A stretch of DNA of 64,000 bases from Kocuria subflava (GTDB taxonomy: Bacteria; Actinomycetota; Actinomycetes; Actinomycetales; Micrococcaceae), in contig NZ_JAAVUN010000001.1 of the NCBI RefSeq assembly GCF_012163155.1, forward strand, positions 276,635 through 340,634, in the 5' to 3' direction. Below, one piece after another: positions 16,592 through 24,079 of the stretch. Positions within the stretch are counted from its first letter, which is position 1. The number at the start of each line of letters is the position of its first letter. The translations under genes and the position numbers were made by a program. The notes beneath the pieces were generated by a model that was not told where the DNA came from, did no database searches, and saw only the letters and a list, made by a program, of their open reading frames with translations.

Positions 16592-18109
16592 TCACTGGTT
16601 GGGCTGTTCGGCAAGTTGGGCATCCGAAGCGGGAACGGGTGGTTTACGGCGGGCCTCCACCACGGATTTGCCCAGGTCTTCGGCGGCAGGAAGCTCCGTG
16701 GGGTAGCGACCGGAGAAGCATGCCGTGCACAGTTCATGGGGCTCTTGCTCGGTGGCTTCCACCATGCCCTCTTGGGAGATGTAACCCAGTGAGTCAGCAC
16801 CCAAGGATTCCCTGATGTCCTCCACGGCCAGGCCGTTGGCAATCAACTCGGCACGGGAGGCAAAGTCGATTCCGTAGAAACACGGCCACTTGATGGGCGG
16901 AGAGGAAATGCGCACGTGGATCTCCGCTGCCCCAGCTTCACGCAGCATGCGGACCAGGGCGCGTTGGGTATTGCCCCGCACGATCGAGTCATCCACCACC
17001 ACAAGGCGCTTGCGGGCCACCACGGACTGCAGAGGATTCAGCTTGAGTCGAATGCCCAGCTGGCGGATGGTGTCCGAAGGCTGGATGAAGGTGCGGCCCA
17101 CGTAGGCATTTTTGACCAGACCGTTGCCGAACGGGATCCCGGAGGCCTCCGCGTACCCGATGGCAGCCGGTGTCCCGGATTCGGGGGTTGGCATGACCAG
17201 ATCGGCCTCCACCGCGTGCTCGCGGGCCAACTGGCGGCCCATCTCGACCCGGGACTCATAGACCGAGCGGCCGTGGATGGAGGTGTCCGGGCGGGCCAGG
17301 TAGACGTATTCGAACACGCAGGCGGCTCGGCGAGTTTCCGCAAAGCGCTGTGACCGCAGCCCGTCCTCGTCAATGGCCAGGAACTCACCGGGCTCCACCT
17401 CCCGAACAAAGGAGGCGCCCACGATGTCCAGGGCAGCCGTTTCAGAAGCCACCACCCAGCCGCGTTCCAGGCGTCCCAGCACCAGGGGGCGGATTCCCTG
17501 GGGATCCCGTGCCGCGTAGAGGGTGTGTTCATCCATGAAGGTTAGGCAGAAAGAGCCCACCAGCTGCGGAAGCAGTGCCATGGCGGCTTCTTCCAGGGAC
17601 CCATGGGGGTGTTCTGCCAGAAGGGAGGTGACCAGAGCGGTGTCCGTGGTGTTGCCCATGGCCATCTCACCACGGGACGGGAAGCCCGATTTGTCGATCA
17701 GGGAGTCGTAGAGCTCAGCAGAGTTGGTCAGATTCCCGTTGTGGGCCAGGGCAACAGTTCCGTGCGGGGTGGCTCCCAAGGTGGGCTGGGCATTGGCCCA
17801 GTTGGAACCGCCCGTGGTGGAGTAGCGGCAGTGTCCCACGGCAATGTGGCCGGTCAGGGTGTTGAGCGTGGATTCGTCGAAAACCTGGGAGACCAGGCCC
17901 ATGTCCTTGTAGACGTTGATCCGGGAGCCTGTGGAGGTAGCGATTCCCGCGGATTCCTGTCCACGGTGCTGCAGCGCGTAGAGGCCGTAATAGGCCAGTT
18001 TGGCCACGTCCTCACCCGGCGCCCACACGCCGAACACACCACATTCGTCCTGGGGTGATTTCTCACCAGGGAAGGTTTCGAAGCTCAGCTTTCCATCAGG
18101 GCGCGCCAC
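16592..18109 (-). CDS. purF: Amidophosphoribosyltransferase
   Basis: A 505-residue enzyme for the first committed step of purine synthesis, making phosphoribosylamine from PRPP and glutamine. The catalytic cysteine is Cys23 in D-E-C-G-V-F-G-V-W, so a 22-residue propeptide must be removed, as in Bacillus-type PurF. The glutaminase domain occupies the first 250 residues, including H-R-G-Q-E-S-A-G. The PRPP loop appears as V-V-D-D-S-I-V-R-G-N-T near 365. The GTG start lies 4 bp after the stop of the upstream small membrane gene, so it is co-transcribed with it and with purM downstream. Confidence 0.96.
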   Translation of the reverse strand: MARPDGKLSFETFPGEKSPQDECGVFGVWAPGEDVAKLAYYGLYALQHRGQESAGIATSTGSRINVYKDMGLVSQVFDESTLNTLTGHIAVGHCRYSTTGGSNWANAQPTLGATPHGTVALAHNGNLTNSAELYDSLIDKSGFPSRGEMAMGNTTDTALVTSLLAEHPHGSLEEAAMALLPQLVGSFCLTFMDEHTLYAARDPQGIRPLVLGRLERGWVVASETAALDIVGASFVREVEPGEFLAIDEDGLRSQRFAETRRAACVFEYVYLARPDTSIHGRSVYESRVEMGRQLAREHAVEADLVMPTPESGTPAAIGYAEASGIPFGNGLVKNAYVGRTFIQPSDTIRQLGIRLKLNPLQSVVARKRLVVVDDSIVRGNTQRALVRMLREAGAAEIHVRISSPPIKWPCFYGIDFASRAELIANGLAVEDIRESLGADSLGYISQEGMVEATEQEPHELCTACFSGRYPTELPAAEDLGKSVVEARRKPPVPASDAQLAEQPNQ

Positions 18110-18113
18110 GGGC

Positions 18114-18557
18114 TCATTCTTTCACGCCAGATTCCGAATCGGGCACCTGAGCGTGACGATTGTTTCCAGGGGCATGCTCGGCCGTGCGGCGCACGACGCG
18201 TTCGCTGGCATGTGCCTCCACGCGAGTTTGCACTTCCTGGGCCCGCTTGAGTGACACACGATCGAGAATCAGGGCGACGACGGCGCCCACGGAGAAGCCC
18301 AGTAGCGTGAAAATGGCGATCATGTAGCCCACCACCTGGCCGGTGGTGAACATGGCGTTGCCTGAACCCAGCACTCCCACCAGCATGCCCACCACTGCTC
18401 CCAGGGCCCCGCCAAGAATCAGGAACACCGGCAATTTGGGTGCCCGGCGATAGGACATGACCTCCGTGTATTGCTGTTGCTGCTCACCGTGCTGGTGCGA
18501 TTGCTGCGTGGCTGGTGGCTGCGGATTGGGGTCGGCGGGGTGGCTTGCTAGGACCAT
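18114..18557 (-). CDS. Small two-helix membrane protein of unknown function, upstream of purF
   Basis: A 147-residue protein with a Gln/His/Pro-rich N-terminus (about 1-40), two hydrophobic helices (about 45-70 with G-x-x-x-G repeats, and 80-105), and a charged C-terminal tail. I do not recognise a family. ATG 18557 is chosen because TAGGGT on the minus strand sits 7 nt upstream, and upstream residues overlap the SCP2-like gene's frame space. It ends four bases before purF, so it is likely the first gene of that operon. Its place in purine synthesis, if any, is unknown. Confidence 0.65.
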   Translation of the reverse strand: MVLASHPADPNPQPPATQQSHQHGEQQQQYTEVMSYRRAPKLPVFLILGGALGAVVGMLVGVLGSGNAMFTTGQVVGYMIAIFTLLGFSVGAVVALILDRVSLKRAQEVQTRVEAHASERVVRRTAEHAPGNNRHAQVPDSESGVKE

Positions 18558-18564
18558 GGTTTCC

Positions 18565-18570
18565 ACCCTA
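18565..18570 (-). promoter_or_regulatory. -10 box of the membrane protein-purF-purM operon
   Basis: TAGGGT (minus strand) ends 7 nt before ATG 18557. If correct, purF-purM are transcribed from a leaderless promoter at this gene. Confidence 0.45.
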
Positions 18571-18643
18571 ACGCGATTCACGGGCCGCAGATCCGGCCCG
18601 CCAGCGCCTGTGCAGGGAGTTCTCAGCTGGTTTGTGGCAATCC

Positions 18644-19075
18644 TCAGGCCTGCGTGCGGGTGGGCCCGGAGAACAAGGGAAGGACCTGCTCCAGTCCGGC
18701 CCGCGTCCCGGAGGCGTTGACGGCACCTGTGGCCAGTGCTTGGTCCCATGTCAGTTCTCCCGTGACCAGTTGCAGCCACGTGGTGGCATCGGTCTCCACC
18801 ACGTTGGGTGGAGTACCGCGGGTGTGCCGTGGACCTGGGATGCACTGGGTCACGCCAAACGGTGGAACGCGCACTTCAACACTGTTGCCGGGAACCCGCT
18901 CACCCAGCTCTTCCAGGCTGAACCGGACAGCGGTGGCCAGGGTCTTGCGGTCCACCCCTTGGCGTGGGGCAGCCGCAGGATCCCGGGGCTGCTCATCCAC
19001 CACGCCTTCTTGTGCGCGACGCCATGACGCCAGGGCCAAGGTTCCGTCCGCTGGGTCCACTCGACGCCGGCCCAT
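18644..19075 (-). CDS. SCP2-like sterol carrier family protein
   Basis: A 143-residue protein of the bacterial sterol-carrier-like family that sits beside purF in many actinobacteria. The recognisable part is the C-terminal half: E-V-R-V-P-P-F-G-V, then a stretch with T-T-W-L-Q-L-V-T-G-E-L-T-W-D-Q-A near residues 98-113, the SCP2-type pattern. The ligand is unknown. The ATG at 19075 shares one base with the asparaginase stop (TGATG), so it is the second gene of a coupled pair. Confidence 0.75.
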   Translation of the reverse strand: MGRRRVDPADGTLALASWRRAQEGVVDEQPRDPAAAPRQGVDRKTLATAVRFSLEELGERVPGNSVEVRVPPFGVTQCIPGPRHTRGTPPNVVETDATTWLQLVTGELTWDQALATGAVNASGTRAGLEQVLPLFSGPTRTQA

Positions 19076-20115
19076 CAGACGGCGGTCTTTCCGGCCAGGT
19101 CATCGATGGCCTGCAGGGTGGCTGTACTGAGGGCAAATCTGCCTGCACTCTGTGCTCCGCCGGTCACAGACGGAGTGAAGCGCTCGGCAACCGCACGGGC
19201 CGCACCGGCTTCCACGGCGCCGGCGGCGATCAACAGTTCCAGGCACACCAGGTGATTGGTGCGTCCGCTGCCGTCCAGGGACTTGAGGACCACGGAAATT
19301 CCGGACTGGGTGGCCAGGCACAGCACGCCTTCCGCACCGAACTTGGCCAGCACCCCCAGGTCCTCCATGACCACGGTGTTGGCGCGGTCCGGGGCGTGCA
19401 CGTATTCGGGGTAGTCCAACATGGCGGTGGCCACCGTGGCCAGGCGGAAATCAGCCCGGATGTTGTAGGCGGCCGCCCCCAGTGCTGAGTACATCCGTCC
19501 CAGAGCGGCCAAGGACACCGCAGGAAGTGGAGCCCCGCAACCGTCCGTTCCCACCACGGCGGGTTCTTCACCGGCGTACTCGGTGACGGCGGCCACCACC
19601 GCCTGCTGCAGCGGGTGGGCCGGGTCCAAATAGGTGGCCGTGTCCCACTGACTCTCCGCACAGGCGGCCAGGAACGCCGCATGTTTGCCCGAGCAGGGGT
19701 AGTTGAGGGGGGAGCCGCCGTCGTCGGTCGATGCCGGGCGTCCGCGGCGGTCGGCTGCGGGGCAGGACAGGGCGGATTCATCCAATCCCACCTTGGCCAG
19801 AATGCTGCGCACGGAATCCAACTGTGCATCCGTGGCCTGGTGTGAACCGGAGGCCACGGCAATCTGATCCCACTGGATGGGCGCCCCGTTGCTCAAGGAG
19901 ACAGCAGTTTGGAACGGCTTGAGAGCAGACCGGGGGAACATGGGGGCCTGGACGTCTCCCAGCGTCGCCAGGATTCCATCCGGGCCCGTGACCACGGCGG
20001 CACCCAAGTGACGGGACTCCACCAGTCCGCTGCGCTGAAGGTGGGCCAATTCCACGGCGCCATCCGTTGTGAGTCCGGGCAAGGGTGCATCAGTGGGGAA
20101 GTGCTGCGTGGTCAT
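19075..20115 (-). CDS. Asparaginase, thermolabile Rhizobium etli type (AnsA/PF06089 family)
   Basis: A 346-residue asparaginase-family protein that should hydrolyse L-asparagine to aspartate and ammonia. It belongs to the family distinct from E. coli AnsA/AnsB, with a serine-beta-lactamase-like fold. Signature stretches include P-M-F-P-R-S-A-L-K-P-F-Q near 55-66 (the S-x-x-K pair), S-G-S-H near 86, and Y-P-C-S-G-K-H-A-A near 135. The ATG at 20115 has GATACT 6 nt upstream on the minus strand. It is divergent from purD and coupled to the SCP2-like gene. Confidence 0.85.
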   Translation of the reverse strand: MTTQHFPTDAPLPGLTTDGAVELAHLQRSGLVESRHLGAAVVTGPDGILATLGDVQAPMFPRSALKPFQTAVSLSNGAPIQWDQIAVASGSHQATDAQLDSVRSILAKVGLDESALSCPAADRRGRPASTDDGGSPLNYPCSGKHAAFLAACAESQWDTATYLDPAHPLQQAVVAAVTEYAGEEPAVVGTDGCGAPLPAVSLAALGRMYSALGAAAYNIRADFRLATVATAMLDYPEYVHAPDRANTVVMEDLGVLAKFGAEGVLCLATQSGISVVLKSLDGSGRTNHLVCLELLIAAGAVEAGAARAVAERFTPSVTGGAQSAGRFALSTATLQAIDDLAGKTAV

Positions 20116-20121
20116 GCAACC

Positions 20122-20127
20122 AGTATC
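20122..20127 (-). promoter_or_regulatory. -10 box of the asparaginase gene
   Basis: GATACT on the minus strand ends 6 nt before ATG 20115, a leaderless arrangement. Confidence 0.45.
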
Positions 20128-20168
20128 CAGCACGTGTCTGCCCAACCCCAGGGAGGGCCTGCGGCAAC

Positions 20169-20174
20169 TAGGCT
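20169..20174 (+). promoter_or_regulatory. -10 box of purD-purC
   Basis: TAGGCT lies 7 nt before the GTG at 20182; no ribosome-binding site is present, so the purD message is probably leaderless. Confidence 0.5.
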
Positions 20175-20181
20175 GTTGAGT

Positions 20182-21477
20182 GTGAAAACTCTGGTGATCG
20201 GTCCCGGCGGTCGTGAACACGCCATTGTCCGTGCGCTGCTGTGCGATCCCGGTGTGGAGGAGGTTCACGCAGCCCCAGGCAATGCCGGCATGGCTCAAGA
20301 CGTTCCGGTCCACCCACTGGACACCACAGATCCTCAGGCCACCGTGGAGCTGGCCAGCTCACTGGCCGCTGACCTGGTGGTGGTGGGACCAGAGGTACCC
20401 CTGGTGGCGGGGGTGGCGGATGCCCTGCGAGAGGCCGGGTTTCCGGTGTTCGGCCCGTCCGCCCAGGCGGCCGTCCTGGAGGGCTCCAAGTCATTCGCCA
20501 AGGAGATCATGGCAGCAGCCCAGGTTCCCACCGCCGCTGCCCGCACCTGCTTCACAGCACAGGAAGCCGCTTCCGCTCTGGAGGAGTTCGGCGCCCCGCA
20601 CGTGGTCAAGGACGACGGCCTGGCGGCAGGCAAGGGAGTGGTGGTCACCTCTGACCGTCAGGTGGCCATGGACCATGCAGCAGCGTGCTTTGCCGCTGGT
20701 GGGCACGTGGTGATCGAAGAATTCCTGGACGGCCCAGAAGTCTCCTTGTTTGTGCTGTGTGACGGTTCGGATGTGGTTCCACTGTCCCCGGCGCAGGACT
20801 TCAAGCGCATTTTTGATGAGGACCAGGGCCCCAACACCGGTGGCATGGGTGCCTACACGCCCCTGGACTGGTTGCCGGATGGGTTTGTGGACCAGGTGGT
20901 CCAGACGGTGGCCCGCCCTGTGGTGCAGGAGATGGCACGTCGGGGCACTCCGTTCAACGGGGTGCTCTACTGCGGATTGGCCGTGACCTCACGGGGAGTG
21001 AAGGTCATCGAGTTCAACGTCCGGTTCGGAGACCCGGAGACCCAGTCTGTCCTGGCACGGTTGGAGTCCCCGCTGGGGCAGGTGCTGTTGGATGCAGCCA
21101 ACGGAGAACTGGGATCCAGCGGGCATGTTCCGTTGCAGTGGAATCCGCAGGCCTCGGTGAACGTCGTCGTCGCATCTGAGGGTTACCCCGAATCCTCCCG
21201 CAAGGGAGACGTGATCACGGGACTGGAGGCAGCCGCAGCAGTGGACGGCGTGGCCGTGTTGCACGCGGGCACGGCCTTCAACCACGATCACCAGGTGGTG
21301 GCCGACGGTGGGCGGGTGCTCTCCGTGGTGGCACTGGGGGAGAACCTGAACCAGGCACGGGAACGGGCCTACCGCGGGATCCAGGAGATCGGTCTGGAAG
21401 GATCCCAGCACCGCACGGACATTGCGTTGAAAGCTGCTCGCGGAGAAATCACCGTGGCACAACTTGGGCAGGAGTGA
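20182..21477 (+). CDS. purD: Phosphoribosylamine-glycine ligase (GAR synthetase)
   Basis: A 431-residue ATP-grasp enzyme joining glycine to phosphoribosylamine, the second purine step and the direct consumer of PurF product. The N-terminus M-K-T-L-V-I-G-P-G-G-R-E-H-A is diagnostic. The ATP-grasp centre shows K-D-D-G-L-A-A-G-K-G-V near 150, and E-F-L-D-G-P-E-V-S near 180. N-V-R-F-G-D-P-E-T-Q near 285 is the GARS metal site. The GTG at 20182 is chosen over more upstream starts because the family sequence begins there and a -10 box precedes it. purC follows immediately. Confidence 0.96.
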   Translation: MKTLVIGPGGREHAIVRALLCDPGVEEVHAAPGNAGMAQDVPVHPLDTTDPQATVELASSLAADLVVVGPEVPLVAGVADALREAGFPVFGPSAQAAVLEGSKSFAKEIMAAAQVPTAAARTCFTAQEAASALEEFGAPHVVKDDGLAAGKGVVVTSDRQVAMDHAAACFAAGGHVVIEEFLDGPEVSLFVLCDGSDVVPLSPAQDFKRIFDEDQGPNTGGMGAYTPLDWLPDGFVDQVVQTVARPVVQEMARRGTPFNGVLYCGLAVTSRGVKVIEFNVRFGDPETQSVLARLESPLGQVLLDAANGELGSSGHVPLQWNPQASVNVVVASEGYPESSRKGDVITGLEAAAAVDGVAVLHAGTAFNHDHQVVADGGRVLSVVALGENLNQARERAYRGIQEIGLEGSQHRTDIALKAARGEITVAQLGQE

Positions 21478-22487
21478 TGAACTTGAGCACCCAGAAACCC
21501 ACCTCCGTCCTTGCCGACGGCCGCCCAGAACACCCGGTCTTTACCGGGCACCCCGCGCCCCCTGAACTTCAGGGGTGGAAGCACGTCTACTCCGGCAAGG
21601 TCCGCGAACTCTACGTTCCGGAGGACGACCGCATGGTGGCCATGGGCACCTCCGTGGACGACAACGCCGAATACCGCGCCGGTTGCGTCCTGGTGTTGGC
21701 CACGGACCGTCTTTCCGCCTTTGACCAAGTCCTGGCCACGGAGATCCCGGACAAAGGCATAGTGCTGACCCAGATGTCCCTCTGGTGGTTCAACCAACTC
21801 TCCGAGGTTCCCAATCACGTCCTGAGCACAGGTGTTCCGGAAGAGGTCCAGGGACGGGCCATGATCTGCAAGAACCTGTCCATGTTCCCCGTGGAAGGCA
21901 TTGTGCGCGGATACCTGACCGGTTCCGGGCTCAAGGACTACCGCGCCTCCGGTCAGATCTGCGGGATCTCCCTACCGGACGGGTTGCAGGACGGTTCCCG
22001 GTTGGAGCAACCCATCTTCACCCCCACCGGCAAGGCCGAAGTGGGGGAGCACGATGAACCCATCACGTTCCAGGAAATGGTGGACGGGATGGGCAAGGCG
22101 GTCTCTGACCGCCTGCGTGAGTTGTCCTTGCAGATCTACTCGCGGGCCGAGCAGATCGCGCGGGAGCGCGGCATCATCTTGGCGGACACCAAGCTGGAGT
22201 ACGGGCTGGACTCCTACCGCGGGGCGATCACGCTGGGGGATGAGGTGCTGACCCCGGATTCCAGCCGGTTCTGGGCTGCAGAAACCTGGCAACCGGGACA
22301 GGCACAACCATCCTTTGACAAGCAGTTCGTACGGGACTGGTTGACCTCGGAGGAATCCGGTTGGGACGGTCACGGCCCCACTCCGCCCCTGCCTCAGGAC
22401 GTGGTGGACAAGACCCGCAGCCGCTACATCGAGGGTTATGAGCGCCTGACGGGGGCCACGTTCAGCGCGGACGGGCCGTTCGCCTGA
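21477..22487 (+). CDS. purC: Phosphoribosylaminoimidazole-succinocarboxamide synthase (SAICAR synthetase)
   Basis: A 336-residue enzyme that ligates aspartate to CAIR with ATP. Typical elements are H-V-Y-S-G-K-V-R-E-L-Y near 35, A-T-D-R-L-S-A-F-D near 72, and V-R-G-Y-L-T-G-S-G near 140. The ATG shares its first base with the purD stop codon. An AGGAG site lies only 2 nt from this ATG and 8 nt from a TTG at 21483, so the true start could be two codons later. Together with purF, purM and purD this places four purine genes in 7 kb on both strands. Confidence 0.94.
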   Translation: MNLSTQKPTSVLADGRPEHPVFTGHPAPPELQGWKHVYSGKVRELYVPEDDRMVAMGTSVDDNAEYRAGCVLVLATDRLSAFDQVLATEIPDKGIVLTQMSLWWFNQLSEVPNHVLSTGVPEEVQGRAMICKNLSMFPVEGIVRGYLTGSGLKDYRASGQICGISLPDGLQDGSRLEQPIFTPTGKAEVGEHDEPITFQEMVDGMGKAVSDRLRELSLQIYSRAEQIARERGIILADTKLEYGLDSYRGAITLGDEVLTPDSSRFWAAETWQPGQAQPSFDKQFVRDWLTSEESGWDGHGPTPPLPQDVVDKTRSRYIEGYERLTGATFSADGPFA

Positions 22488-22604
22488 CCGTGCCCTGACT
22501 CCCCGCAAGAGTGAGGCACGCGAGCCGGGGCAAGTTTTTCAGTATTTTCTACAAACCTGGACCAAAGTCCATGGTGCGTTCCGCGAGCCCACCAGATAAT
22601 TCTT
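22488..22604 (+). other. Intergenic region after purC with promoter of the downstream RNA
   Basis: CGTGCC (22489-22494) can pair with GGCACG (22515-22520), followed shortly by a T-run at 22535-22539, a possible weak purC terminator. GATAAT at 22595-22600 is a near-perfect -10 box for the RNA that follows. No coding sequence is apparent. Confidence 0.4.
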
Positions 22605-22890
22605 GGTGAGCGTTGCCCGTGACGACCAGATTCGGGCAAGGCGATTCGGTGAGGAACATCGTGTAGCACTGCCGGGGCGTTCCACCCCTCGGGCCAACGG
22701 GGCGCATGACGTCCGAGTCGTTCAGCTCCGGAAGGGTCTTAGGACTGCTGATGCTCTCCCCATCAGCACCAGGTTCTCTTCAGACACCGCGCAAGGCTTG
22801 GATCCCCTTGCGGCCAGGTGTAGAACCAAGACCATCTGAGGTGGAACGCTGAGCGGCTCCTTCGGCCCACGAAGGAGCCGCTCCATCTTT
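22605..22890 (+). ncRNA. Candidate structured non-coding RNA, about 280 nt, family not recognised
   Basis: A -10-like GATAAT (22595-22600) and a strong terminator (22851-22890) bracket a sequence packed with complementary segments. The ends close on each other: AGCGTT (22609-22614) with AACGCT (22845-22850). Inside are GCCCG/CGGGC (22615-22637), TGCTGATG/CATCAGCA (22746-22768), and a long bulged arm built from GGTTCT (22772-22777) with AGAACC (22822-22827), ACACC (22784-22788) with GGTGT (22817-22821), and CGCAAGG (22790-22796) with CCTTGCG (22806-22812). A short frame spans 22603-22839 but has no recognisable product or ribosome-binding site. No plus-strand gene follows, so it is not a leader. 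It does not match tmRNA, SRP RNA or RNase P RNA hallmarks I know; a 6S/Ms1-type RNA is one possibility, not shown. Confidence 0.55.
22851..22890 (+). terminator. Terminator of the candidate ncRNA
   Basis: Perfect 14-bp stem, 22851-22864 with 22870-22883, 5-base loop GCCCA, then a CATCTTT tail. The T-bias is only on the plus strand, giving the direction. Confidence 0.75.
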
Positions 22891-22900
22891 CTGACGCACA

Positions 22901-22935
22901 AAAATCCCCGAGCCCGGTGAGGGTTCGGGGATTTT
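22901..22935 (-). terminator. Terminator of tRNA-Pro
   Basis: A 15-bp stem (22901-22915 with 22921-22935, one G-T wobble), loop GGTGA. On the minus strand it ends in a run of five T, 25 nt after the tRNA. Confidence 0.8.
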
Positions 22936-22959
22936 CCGATGTGGTGAAACATCACGGTG

Positions 22960-23033
22960 TCGGGATGACAGGATTTGAACCTGCGACCTCCTCGTCCCGA
23001 ACGAGGCGCGCTACCAAGCTGCGCCACATCCCG
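22960..23033 (-). tRNA. tRNA-Pro, anticodon CGG
   Basis: A full cloverleaf reads on the minus strand. The acceptor CGGGATG pairs with CATCCCG, and the discriminator is A at 22960. The D-arm is present, and the anticodon stem CCTCG/CGAGG frames loop TTCGGGA with anticodon CGG. The T-arm carries GGTTCAAATCC. CCA is not encoded. It decodes CCG, a common proline codon in this GC-rich DNA. Confidence 0.95.
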
Positions 23034-23116
23034 ATGTGGCACCCGGACCCTTGGCCCGTGGGCAACCCGATCATCATACGGTGTGCTCCACGGGAAGTGA
23101 AATCCAGGTGAGACCG

Positions 23117-24076
23117 CTATCCGGCCCTGGCAGTGAGGGTCATGAGCACTGCCTCCGGGGGGCAGAAAAGGCGAACGGGGGCAAAGCGCGATTCACCCAG
23201 ACCGGCCGAAATCTGCACCGGCAAGCCCCCCTGTGAGGTCACGCCCTTGCAGCGTTCTGGTTCGATGTCGCAGTTGCTCACCAGGGCTCGCCCACCGGGC
23301 AGGCACACCTGTCCTCCGTGCGTGTGACCGGCCACCACAAGATCGGCCCCGTCCTGGGCGAATCGGTCCAGAGTCCGCAGGTACGGCGCGTGAGTCAACC
23401 CCAACCGCAACGACGCCGACGCCCCCGCTGCCGGTTCGAACTGACCCAGCCCTGACCCCGGGTGAGTGGCAGGCAGGAATCCGGGGTGTTGGTCGTAGCC
23501 CAGGTGGGGATCATCCACGCCGGAGACCTCGATGACGTGTTCCCCGAGCCTCAATCGATCGGCGCGATTGATCACACCCACCCAACCGGCGTCGTCGAAG
23601 GCTTGGTGCATGGCCTGCCACGGGAGGATCTGGGCCTCCGTACGGTCATCTCCTGCGCTGGTGCGTTGCCAGAGGTAACGAGCAGGGTTCTTGAGCATGG
23701 GGGCGAAGTAGCAGTTGGAGCCGGGCACGTAGAGGCCGGGGAAGGCGAAGAGCGGTTGCAGGATCTCCAGCAAATACGGCAGCGCGCCCATGTGGGACAG
23801 GTTGTCCCCGGTGTCCAGAACAAGGTCAGGTTCCAACTGCGCCAAACCGTGGACGAACTTCTTCTTGGCCTCCTGGCCCGGCACGGTGTGCAGGTCGGAG
23901 ATCTGAAGGACCCGCAAGTCCGGGCTGCCCGGAGCCAGGACCGGGAGGGTCTCATGGCGTACTCGGAAACGGCGCCGTTCGCCGAACACGGCCCATCCGG
24001 CCACCGCGGCAGAGGATACGGCCGTGGCCGCCAGGGTGGTGGCGGCCACGGAAGTGAGCGTTGCTCGAGGGCTCAT
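23117..24076 (-). CDS. Metallophosphoesterase (calcineurin-like), membrane-anchored
   Basis: A 319-residue phosphoesterase with an N-terminal hydrophobic segment (about 10-30) that probably anchors or exports it. Metal-binding motifs: I-S-D-L-H near 60, G-D-N near 91, and the final G-H-T-H-G-G-Q near 252. The usual GN(H/D) block reads G-S-N-C-Y-F near 119; the related actinobacterial sequences I recall have G-S-N-D, so the cysteine is unusual. It starts 3 bp after the penicillin-binding protein stop, as in many actinobacteria, which suggests a cell-envelope role. The substrate is unknown. Confidence 0.85.
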   Translation of the reverse strand: MSPRATLTSVAATTLAATAVSSAAVAGWAVFGERRRFRVRHETLPVLAPGSPDLRVLQISDLHTVPGQEAKKKFVHGLAQLEPDLVLDTGDNLSHMGALPYLLEILQPLFAFPGLYVPGSNCYFAPMLKNPARYLWQRTSAGDDRTEAQILPWQAMHQAFDDAGWVGVINRADRLRLGEHVIEVSGVDDPHLGYDQHPGFLPATHPGSGLGQFEPAAGASASLRLGLTHAPYLRTLDRFAQDGADLVVAGHTHGGQVCLPGGRALVSNCDIEPERCKGVTSQGGLPVQISAGLGESRFAPVRLFCPPEAVLMTLTARAG

Positions 24077-24079
24077 GGA

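Noticed and set aside
22603..22839. Possible 78-residue protein in the purC-tRNA gap
   Set aside because: There is no ribosome-binding site or family resemblance, and the DNA shows dense complementary stems across the supposed reading frame, better explained as RNA.
22831..22850. T-box-like sequence (GAGGTGGAAC) near the end of the RNA candidate
   Set aside because: It resembles the T-box only loosely, and no aminoacyl-tRNA synthetase or amino-acid gene follows on the plus strand.
22960..23033. tRNA-Pro as an integration (att) site
   Set aside because: No duplicated tRNA 3' end, integrase or mobile genes occur nearby.
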